This document shows positions 55,639 to 64,000 of a stretch of 64,000 nucleotides of DNA, one piece after another. A program made the position numbers and the translations under genes. A model generated the notes under the pieces. The model was not told the origin of the DNA. It saw only the letters and a list, made by a program, of their open reading frames with translations, and made no database searches. How positions within the stretch are numbered: position 1 is the stretch's first letter; every line of letters starts with the position of its first letter. The stretch is from JACQAP01 sp035548375 (GTDB lineage: Bacteria; Pseudomonadota; Gammaproteobacteria; Burkholderiales; JACQAP01): positions 62,001 to 126,000 of the forward strand of contig DASZTG010000080.1 in the NCBI GenBank assembly GCA_035548375.1. The letters are read 5' to 3'.

Positions 55639-55779
55639 GGGAGTCGACGGTTAACGGTGAACAGCGATCAGTGAGCGGCTAATGTGAATGGGGAAGGGAG
55701 AATGGTAAGTGCCCTGGAGCTCTAAAGCCTTTACCCTTCATGCATTCCCCCTTCTCCCTTCCCCATTCACGCAATCCCT
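55639..55779. repeat. Inverted element H (GTGA-phase heptamers, 19 bp perfect arms)
   Basis: GTGAATGGGGAAGGGAGAA at 55684-55702 is perfectly inverted at 55752-55770, and GGTAA/TTACC extends the stem inside. The outer left part keeps a 7-nt rhythm (GTGAACA, GCGATCA, GTGAGCG). On the minus strand the array starts right at the YceH TGA (55782-55780). It lies between yceH-like and GIY-YIG genes, both on the minus strand. Confidence 0.8.
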
Positions 55780-56430
55780 TCACTGTTCTCCGCTTCTTCC
55801 TGCAACCAGCCGGCGAAGCTCCGCCACCTCTTCCCGCAGGGCCGCCACCTCGGCCCGCAGCACTGCAAGCGCGCCTTCCGGTTCGGCCGCCGGCGCGGCG
55901 CGCGGCGCGCCGGGATCGACCGGGCCATTGAGCAAATGCATCCAGCGATGCTCGCGCGCACCGGGCACTTTCGCCAGCCTTACCGCGAGCGGCCCGCTCG
56001 CGCGCTCGGCCATTTCGTCTAGATAGGCTTCCACGCTGGAAAGGTCCGCGAACTGGTACATGCGCTCGCACGCGGTGCGCAATTCACCCGGTGTCTGCGC
56101 GCCGCGCAGCATCAGCGTGACGAGCAGCGCGGTCGTGCCGGCGTCGGTGCCGAGCACCTGCGAAAGGTTATGCGCATAGCGCACGACACGGCGCGATGCG
56201 CCCCAGCTTTGCGTGACGAATTTCCTGTCCCTCAAGCCGTCCAGGGCCGCCTGCACCTCGTCTTCCGCCACGTTCATGACCGGATCGCGGCTGGTCTTCT
56301 GGTTGCACCCGGCGACGAGCGCGTTCAACGAAAGCGGATAGTAATCGGGCGTGGTGAGCTGCTTTTCGACCAGCACGCCGACGACACGGATCTCGAGCGC
56401 GGACAGCACGGGCAAATTCGATTCGGACAT
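55780..56430 (-). CDS. YceH-family (DUF480) protein
   Basis: 216 residues. Two winged-helix units: LEIRVVGVLVEKQLTTPDYYPLSLNALVAGCNQKTSRDPVM and LVTLMLRGAQTPGELRTACERMYQF, the hallmark of YceH/DUF480, followed by an Ala/Pro linker and a coiled-coil (VLRAEVAALREEVAELRRLV, about 188-207). Conserved but uncharacterised; DNA binding is possible from the fold. Start ATG 56430. Divergent from the M23 peptidase gene. Confidence 0.88.
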   Translation of the reverse strand: MSESNLPVLSALEIRVVGVLVEKQLTTPDYYPLSLNALVAGCNQKTSRDPVMNVAEDEVQAALDGLRDRKFVTQSWGASRRVVRYAHNLSQVLGTDAGTTALLVTLMLRGAQTPGELRTACERMYQFADLSSVEAYLDEMAERASGPLAVRLAKVPGAREHRWMHLLNGPVDPGAPRAAPAAEPEGALAVLRAEVAALREEVAELRRLVAGRSGEQ

Positions 56431-56552
56431 GGGGAAAAGCGCAAAACGGGATGCGCGATTCTACCGGTACGCGCGCGCTTCGTATGGCGCGGCCTCACCG
56501 GCGTGGCGGCCTTCCCGTATGATTCGGCAACCCGACGACCGCGTGCCCTCCC

Positions 56553-57404
56553 TTGCGCCTTTCCCGTCTCGCCTGCGCCTTCGCCAGCGTCGCCTGCATG
56601 TCAGGCGTCGCGGCAATGGCGCAATCGCTGCCGAAGTCTTCGCCCGTGCCGGGCGGTGTCGCGATCGTGAAACTGGGCAGCGAGGAGCAGGCGCCCATCG
56701 CAAGGCTGGGCGACAATCGGGTTCTCGTCGCCAACGGAGACGACGGCTGGATCGCGCTGGTCGGCATCCCGCTGGAGACTGCCGCGGGCACCAGGTTGTC
56801 GCTGGCGGTCGAGCACGCGAGCGGCACCAGATCGACCGTCAAGGTCGCGGTGTCCACCAAGAAATACGCGACGCAACGCCTGACCGTGAAGCCCGGCCAG
56901 GTCGACCTGTCTGCCGAAGACCAGGCGCGCTATGAAGGCGAACGCACGCACCTGTCGGAAATGCGCAAGACCTTTTCCGAGGCCCTCCCCGAATCGCTGC
57001 GACTGGCGCAGCCCTGCGAAGGCAAGCGCACCGGCACCTATGGCCAGCGCCGCTTCTTCAACGGCCAGGCCCGCAATCCCCACAACGGCATGGACATTCC
57101 CGCACCGCAAGGCACGCCTGTCGTCGCCGCGGGGGAGGCGACCGTCCTCGACGTCGGCGATTATTTCTTTTCGGGGAATACCGTGATGCTCGATCACGGC
57201 CAGGGCTTGCTCACGCTCTACGCCCACCTGAGCGCAGTGGAAGTCAAGCCCGGGGACAGGGTCGCCACGGGTGCCGTCATCGGCCGCGTCGGCGCGACCG
57301 GTCGCGTCACCGGCTCGCACCTGCATTTCAGCGTCTTCCTGAATTCGGTTGCGGTCGATCCGGCGCTGTTCCTGCCTGCGGAGGATGCCAGCGGCGCGAA
57401 ATGA
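56553..57404 (+). CDS. Exported M23 (LytM) peptidase
   Basis: 283 residues from TTG 56553 with a signal peptide (about 1-23, AMAQ). An N-terminal beta-domain with GDDGWIALVGIPLE precedes the LytM domain: HNGMD (HxxxD zinc ligands, about residue 178) and GSHLHF (HxH, about 252) with YAHLS, so the catalytic set is complete. Cleaves peptidoglycan cross-bridges or regulates amidases in the periplasm. Converges on the helicase-nuclease gene with a 14 bp gap. Confidence 0.9.
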   Translation: MRLSRLACAFASVACMSGVAAMAQSLPKSSPVPGGVAIVKLGSEEQAPIARLGDNRVLVANGDDGWIALVGIPLETAAGTRLSLAVEHASGTRSTVKVAVSTKKYATQRLTVKPGQVDLSAEDQARYEGERTHLSEMRKTFSEALPESLRLAQPCEGKRTGTYGQRRFFNGQARNPHNGMDIPAPQGTPVVAAGEATVLDVGDYFFSGNTVMLDHGQGLLTLYAHLSAVEVKPGDRVATGAVIGRVGATGRVTGSHLHFSVFLNSVAVDPALFLPAEDASGAK

Positions 57405-57418
57405 AGCGCAATGTCGCG

Positions 57419-60400
57419 CTACGCGACTTCCAGTGAAGACCCGCGCACGCGTTTCGTCTCTGTGATCCTGCGGCGGCCCCAGCCGCCGCGCCCGATCGGC
57501 TCGATGCCGTTGGCTGCAAGCGTGCGACGCAAGTCTTCCAGCACGGTGTGGCGCCGGCGCAGGAAGGCGTTGGCGAAGCAGCGCCAGAATACCCAGCCCA
57601 CGCGTTGCAAGGTGCGCTGGCGCCGCATGTCGTCGACCCACTGCTGCGGCCCCTGGTATTTGTCCCCGTCGCACTCCACCGCGAGCCGCGTATCGTCGCC
57701 GCCTTCGACGACCAGGTCGATGCGATAGGCGCCGATTGCAACCTGCGGCGTCACGTGGTAGCCCTCGCCGTTCAGCCAGTCGAACAATTCGCGCTCGATG
57801 CGCGACTCGCACAGGGTGCGCAGGTCCGTCACGCGCGCCGGTTCCTCCGCGAAGGGCCGCGAGAAATGCGTGATGAGGCCGCGGCGCAGCCGGTCCAGCT
57901 CGGAAAGCTGGTCGAGCTCCACGGAGCGCACCAGCACCATCCGGTCGCGCGCACGCGACGCGGCAACGTTGAAACGTTGCGCATAGGTGTCGCGCGCAAG
58001 CGGCAGGCCGATGTCGTTCGGGGCGCAGACCATGGACAGGTACATGACGTCGCGCTCGCGCCCCTGGAACTGCCGCGCGTCCCCGCAGATCAGCGCATGC
58101 CGGCGCAATACTTCTGGCGTGAGTTCCTCGGTGAGCCGCTCCCAGATGCGCATGGCCTGGGCCTCGCCCAGCAGCGACACCACGCCGATCGAGCGCTCCA
58201 GCATCTTCGGATCGGTAGTGAGCGCCTTGATGTCGCGGACGATGAACTCGGCCTCCGCCCGGTTGATGCCGCCCTCGCTGCGCGCGTCGCTGACCACGTA
58301 GTCGAGCAGCGGCGGGTCGAGCCTGCGTGAAGCGGTGGAGAGCCGCAGCGGATAGAGCTCGTGGTGATAGAACTCGCGCTTGGAATACTCGATGATCGGC
58401 GACACGCAGCGGAAATGCTCCTTCAGCATGACGCCGTTTTGCACGAACACGACCTTGGCAAGGTCGTAGATCGATCGATCGGTGGACATCTGCGCGGCGT
58501 AGACCGGAACCTGCTCGGACAGATGCCGCCTCATCAGCGAGACGATGCGCTCCTCGTCCACGCCGACGGTTTGCGGCGCCACCTGCCGGTCGTCGCCGAC
58601 GATGAGCAGCTTCCTGGCCCGCAGCAACACCGGCAGCGCCGAAATATCCGATTGCGAGGCCTCGTCGATCACGACCAGGTCGAAGCTGCCGAGTTGCGCG
58701 GGAAGCGACTCGGACACGCGGTGGTGCGCCATGATCCAGCATGGGATCGCACGCTGCGCCTCGGCGGCCGCGGCGCGCGCGTCGCGCCGGTAGCGATAGG
58801 CGCGCTTGCCCGTGCCCTTGCCGATGCGTTCGATGGCATTCAGATAGGCCTGCAGCGCCGAGCGCACGGCCGTGGTCGCATTCTCCGCGAGCTTGAGCCA
58901 GCTGCGCTTGACCACCAGCTCCTCGTAGCATCGCGAAAGATCGTATTCGACTTCCACGCGCGCCGCGGAAAGTTTCTTCAGCTCGTCATGGGCATCGATC
59001 GCCTGCAGGTGGCTCGCCAGCCGGCGCAGCCGCCAGTCGCGCAGGACAGTCGCGGCGGAAAGCTTTTCGTCCAGGCCGGTCGGCGTCTGCCGCAGCTTGT
59101 GAGCGAGCTTGGGCGCGCCGGCGGCTTCGATGTTCGCGGTCACGCTGGCCACGATCCCCAGCGGCTCGGCAAGGGTGCGAAGGCGCGCCAGCTCCGACTC
59201 GAGCAGCTTCCAGCCGGCGAGCAGCTCCGCTTCGCCGACCTCGGGATTTCCCAGCATCTTCGCCATGAATTCGCGCATGCGGTCGAACACGCGGCCGCGC
59301 TTGCCGTCGAGCACGCGGTGCAATCCCTCGACCACCGACGACACCTCGCCGAGCTGGGACTTGGTGAGGTGGAACGCGAGCGCCAGTTCCAGTTCCACGA
59401 GCGCGGCGGAGTTCTGGTGTGCCGTGGCCGCGCGCGGCCAGCCCGGGAACAGCGACAGCGCCATGCGCGACAGCGTCTCTTCCTCGCTTGCCAGCCGCCT
59501 GAGCCTCGCGTAGTCGGCAAGCTGGGATTCGGCCGACAGGCGGCCTTTCGCATCCGCGGAGAGCACCGCCTGGAAGCCGATTTCCGGTGCCAGCGCATTC
59601 CAGCGCGCGGTCAATGCACGCCTGGCCTTCTGCAGGTCCAGGTGCGCCTGAATGAGCTTCCACTGCGCCATTTCGTTCGGGCGTTCGCCGTTGACCCGCA
59701 CCAGGTCCAGCAGTTTCTTCGCCTCGGGCTTGCCGAATATCGCGAGGCCGAAAGCACGGCGTCCCTCCGCCAGGTTCGCCACCGCCTGCACGAACTGCGC
59801 GTCAGCATCGGCGCCGTCCGGCACGAACACCGCACGGGCGAGCGACTGCATGCGCTGCGAGCCGGCGCGCTCCATGTCTTCGGCCAGCGCTTCCAGCAAC
59901 TCGAACAGGCGCGCCGGCGAGCGGCTTCTCAGCCGCACCATGGTTTCATCGGTCCACGAGGTGCGCAGCGCCTTGATTTCCTCGCGCAGTGCCTTGACGT
60001 GGACGATCTGCTCGGCCAGCAGCCTTGCTTCTATGAGCGACTCGGCACCGGAGCCCGCCGGCACCGGCAGTTCGCTGGCGCGTGCTTCATGCACGACCAC
60101 GGCGTAGCGCTGCAGGTCATCGTGCGCGCGCACGAGAAGCAGCGAATTCGGCAATTCTCCCGGCCCGGGCAGCGGATTGACGGCGTACTGGATGTCCTCG
60201 CCGAGCTGCCGGCGCGCTTCCCGCAGGCGCACGATGTCGTCGGCGGAAAAACGCGGCGCGTACTGCGGGCCCACGCCGAGCGCGTCGGGCATCCACTCGA
60301 ACTGGCCGATGTTGCGCATGACGTCGACGGCGGCATCCTGCGGGTCGATGTGCTCGCCTTCCAGGTCGATGCGCGAAACATTCAGCTTCGCCCAGCGCCC

Positions 60401-62116
60401 GAGGTCGGTGTCGATGCGCTTCAACTTGGCATGCAGGGCATCGACGGATTCCACCAGGCCGTCGACCCTGCGGCCGGTCGCGACCGGGTCGAGGCTCTGG
60501 ACCTCGGAAAAAATCTTGCGGATGGAGCCCTCGAGCTGGCTTGCGCCATAACGGTCGCCGGCGAGGACCGCGAGCGCCAGGGCCTGGATATCGCCCGGCA
60601 ACAGGTCGCGCAGCACCGACAGCGCCGGATCGCGCATCGAGGTCACCAAGACGCGGCGCCCGTTCGCCAGCCAGTGGCAGATGATGTTGGCGATGGTGTG
60701 CGTCTTGCCGGTTCCCGGCGGCCCCTGCACCACGACGCCGTCCGACACCTCCAGCATTTGCACGATGCGCGCCTGCTCGTCGTTGAACGGCTTCGGGAAG
60801 AACAGGTCCTGCGCCTCGACCGGCTCGGCGGCCCCGCCCGCATGGTAGGCGGCGGTCACGCCCCGGTACGACGGCAGCTTTGCCGGCGCCGCATCGCCAG
60901 CGGGTTCGCTGACCAGCGCCGCCACGGCGCCGGGCAGCGGCATGTCTTCCCGCTGTTTCGAGAGCATTTCGCGGAAGCGCTCGAGGTCCTGCACCGCGAA
61001 GACCGAGCTGCGCGGCCGCGCGAACAGCACCCAGCCGCCGATCAGTTCGACGCTGGCCGCGCCGGCATGGTTTGGAGGACTGCCCGCCGCCAGGGCGTTG
61101 CGCAGGATTTCCGCCAGCGGCTGCAGGCCATCGGCATCGAAGGCGGACAGCGGCTCGCTGACGCTGGTCAGGTATTGCTCCATCTCCTGTTCGGCCCGGG
61201 ACAGGGCCGCGCCGTCGCCGTGAAGGAAGACTTCGAGCTCGAACCTGGGATCGACGTCACGCGGACGGATTTGCGCGGCCTGGGTCTCGGCATGGAAGCC
61301 GAGGTCCAGCGCCCGCGTCATCAAGGGATAGATCGTTTCCGCATCGCCCTGCCGGCAGCGGCACAGGCCCATGCCCCAGACCAGCTCGAGCTGTCCTTCC
61401 ACCAGCGCGCCGGAAAGCTCCTGCTGCAGGGTAAACAGGCTGACGTAGAGATCCGCGGCCTGCCGGCGCTGGCTATCGGCCTGCGCCCACGACTGCCACG
61501 ACGACTCCACGTAGCGGGCGAGCTGCGCCTCCACTTCGGCGCGGAACGGATAGCTTTCCAGGCGAACGGACGCCTGCGGATCCACCGCCGGGTCGGCGGC
61601 CGCGCTGAGGTCCGCCACGGATTGATGGATGTCGCGGTGCGTGCCGGCGGCGATGAGCGCCTCACCCCTGACTTCGGCCGCCAGGGCGGGTTGCTCTGAG
61701 GACGATCGCGCGACGAGCCAGGGCGAAAGCCACCGGCTGTCGGTCAAGGGAGCGTTTCCGGCCGCGGGCGGCTGCGACAGCGCCAGCCAGATGTCGTCGT
61801 TGCCGTCCGGACCGGCGTCGTTGATGCGCAGGCCGCGTATGCCCTGCGCCTGGTGATCGAAAAGCAGGAGGTTGCCGTGATCGGCCACGTTCGATACGGG
61901 GCGGCTGCGCGCGCGCATCGATTGCAATGCATAGTCGACCAGCGCAACGAGGCGCCTTTGCGGAAGATTCACGGCCGTTGATACGGTTCTTGTGATTCTG
62001 GCTTGAAAGTTTGCGTGTGCCGCTATCGTACCCGCAACCTTTGCGCCAATCGAGTGATCTGCGGCATCGCGCGCGCATCGAGAAATCGCGGACGCGACGA
62101 CGGCAGCCGCAGACAT
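57419..62116 (-). CDS. Large SF1 helicase with C-terminal PD-(D/E)XK-like nuclease
   Basis: 1565 residues if started at ATG 62116; a GTG at 61972 (VNLPQRRLVALVDYAL) is a likely alternative because the first 48 residues look non-coding. N-terminal 450 residues are unrecognised. Walker A GPPGTGKT at about 465, a long helical insertion (about 520-1100), DEASQSD at about 1149, IVGDDRQVAPQ, a motif IV-like EHFRC and a motif VI-like FNVAASRARDRM at about 1380 make a Upf1-like SF1 helicase. From about 1452 a nuclease domain follows with SRIERELFDWL, YRIDLVV and VECDGDKYQ, resembling the DUF559/MTES_1575 (Vsr-like) endonucleases. Such fusions occur among candidate defence proteins. It stands alone between lon and an M23 peptidase. 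Confidence 0.85.
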   Translation of the reverse strand: MSAAAVVASAISRCARDAADHSIGAKVAGTIAAHANFQARITRTVSTAVNLPQRRLVALVDYALQSMRARSRPVSNVADHGNLLLFDHQAQGIRGLRINDAGPDGNDDIWLALSQPPAAGNAPLTDSRWLSPWLVARSSSEQPALAAEVRGEALIAAGTHRDIHQSVADLSAAADPAVDPQASVRLESYPFRAEVEAQLARYVESSWQSWAQADSQRRQAADLYVSLFTLQQELSGALVEGQLELVWGMGLCRCRQGDAETIYPLMTRALDLGFHAETQAAQIRPRDVDPRFELEVFLHGDGAALSRAEQEMEQYLTSVSEPLSAFDADGLQPLAEILRNALAAGSPPNHAGAASVELIGGWVLFARPRSSVFAVQDLERFREMLSKQREDMPLPGAVAALVSEPAGDAAPAKLPSYRGVTAAYHAGGAAEPVEAQDLFFPKPFNDEQARIVQMLEVSDGVVVQGPPGTGKTHTIANIICHWLANGRRVLVTSMRDPALSVLRDLLPGDIQALALAVLAGDRYGASQLEGSIRKIFSEVQSLDPVATGRRVDGLVESVDALHAKLKRIDTDLGRWAKLNVSRIDLEGEHIDPQDAAVDVMRNIGQFEWMPDALGVGPQYAPRFSADDIVRLREARRQLGEDIQYAVNPLPGPGELPNSLLLVRAHDDLQRYAVVVHEARASELPVPAGSGAESLIEARLLAEQIVHVKALREEIKALRTSWTDETMVRLRSRSPARLFELLEALAEDMERAGSQRMQSLARAVFVPDGADADAQFVQAVANLAEGRRAFGLAIFGKPEAKKLLDLVRVNGERPNEMAQWKLIQAHLDLQKARRALTARWNALAPEIGFQAVLSADAKGRLSAESQLADYARLRRLASEEETLSRMALSLFPGWPRAATAHQNSAALVELELALAFHLTKSQLGEVSSVVEGLHRVLDGKRGRVFDRMREFMAKMLGNPEVGEAELLAGWKLLESELARLRTLAEPLGIVASVTANIEAAGAPKLAHKLRQTPTGLDEKLSAATVLRDWRLRRLASHLQAIDAHDELKKLSAARVEVEYDLSRCYEELVVKRSWLKLAENATTAVRSALQAYLNAIERIGKGTGKRAYRYRRDARAAAAEAQRAIPCWIMAHHRVSESLPAQLGSFDLVVIDEASQSDISALPVLLRARKLLIVGDDRQVAPQTVGVDEERIVSLMRRHLSEQVPVYAAQMSTDRSIYDLAKVVFVQNGVMLKEHFRCVSPIIEYSKREFYHHELYPLRLSTASRRLDPPLLDYVVSDARSEGGINRAEAEFIVRDIKALTTDPKMLERSIGVVSLLGEAQAMRIWERLTEELTPEVLRRHALICGDARQFQGRERDVMYLSMVCAPNDIGLPLARDTYAQRFNVAASRARDRMVLVRSVELDQLSELDRLRRGLITHFSRPFAEEPARVTDLRTLCESRIERELFDWLNGEGYHVTPQVAIGAYRIDLVVEGGDDTRLAVECDGDKYQGPQQWVDDMRRQRTLQRVGWVFWRCFANAFLRRRHTVLEDLRRTLAANGIEPIGRGGWGRRRITETKRVRGSSLEVA

Positions 62117-62159
62117 AAGCGCGAGAAGGACTTAGGCGCCGGGACTAAAGCACAACGTG

Positions 62160-62182
62160 ATGCGCGGCTTGGAGCCGCGCAT
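62160..62182. other. Perfect 10 bp hairpin between lon and the helicase gene
   Basis: ATGCGCGGCT, loop TGG, AGCCGCGCAT. No T-run follows on the minus strand, so it is not a typical terminator; it may be a protein site or mRNA element in the leader of the helicase gene. Confidence 0.5.
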
Positions 62183-62203
62183 GTTGAAAGCTAGCGGCAA
62201 ACG

Positions 62204-62229
62204 AAAAACGGGCGCATGGCGCGCCCGTT
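62204..62229 (-). terminator. Intrinsic terminator of lon
   Basis: On the minus strand a perfect 9 bp stem AACGGGCGC / GCGCCCGTT (62207-62215 with 62221-62229), loop of five, followed by five T (A-run 62204-62208). It is 17 bp past the lon stop. Confidence 0.88.
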
Positions 62230-62245
62230 CCCCGTCGCCGGATTG

Positions 62246-64000
<1,755 letters not shown>

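Noticed and set aside
58361..61699. Very long open frame (1112 codons) on the plus strand
   Set aside because: It is antisense to the helicase-nuclease gene, has no recognisable motifs, and is His/Arg/Leu-rich in the way expected for the reverse complement of a GC-rich coding sequence.

Overview
The window is about 64 kb of GC-rich chromosomal DNA (estimated by eye at about 64-65% GC), densely packed with genes on both strands. Gene content fits a free-living, respiring betaproteobacterium, probably Burkholderiales-like. Evidence is a double-length UvrA, a DUF1840 protein, an orphan TAXI binding protein with C-terminal membrane segment, a class II (B12) ribonucleotide reductase, a CIO-type bd oxidase and large PAS/GGDEF/EAL proteins. 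I see no rRNA, tRNA, insertion sequence, phage gene or CRISPR array. Both edges cut genes: a GGDEF/EAL protein at the left and Lon at the right.

Layout. 0-7 kb: c-di-GMP protein, small DUF805-like and DUF1801-like genes, RhlE helicase with a strong terminator, and 6-phosphofructokinase. 7-16 kb: NrdJ and a 1901-residue tandem UvrA. 16-21 kb: an exported SNase-like protein, a periplasmic beta-propeller dehydrogenase-like protein next to a cytochrome c, an orphan NitT/TauT-type binding protein, GST and TerB. 21-29.5 kb: secreted met-zincin, two paralogous HExxH proteins, RlmJ, Upp and CydAB. 29.5-31.3 kb: a ribbon-helix-helix protein translationally coupled to a membrane diguanylate cyclase, divergent from cydAB. 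31.5-41 kb: a catabolic-looking set (acyl-CoA ligase, PhyH oxygenase, SRPBCC, SDR, PfkB kinase, class II aldolase, GST), MscS and split ChrA. 41-57 kb: RecQ, a second GGDEF/EAL protein, flavodoxin-like reductase, MAPEG, PanE-like reductase, epoxide hydrolase, Zwf plus a coupled HAD phosphatase, FKBP, TAXI protein, lipoprotein, GIY-YIG, YceH and an M23 peptidase. 57-62 kb: a 1565-residue SF1 helicase with a C-terminal PD-(D/E)XK-like nuclease. 62 kb to end: Lon.

The most unusual structure is not a gene. At eight intergenic sites (about 20.9, 27.1, 31.3, 33.1, 34.8, 37.9, 39.6 and 55.7 kb), plus a degenerate ninth at 6.9 kb, the space between genes is filled by short tandem repeats of 7-9 nt with a purine-rich GTGA or GAAGGG core, usually followed by the same repeat inverted. 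The arms begin flush at stop codons, sometimes supplying the stop codon, and the purine-rich strand always points out of the gene. The unit differs between sites but is the same in both arms of one site. They look like a home-grown 3'-end or terminator-like element family that spreads or is homogenised locally. Second-rank items are the helicase-nuclease (possible single-gene defence factor), the RHH-diguanylate cyclase pair, the tandem UvrA, an RlmJ with DSSF in place of DPPY, and a possible AUC start for rhlE.
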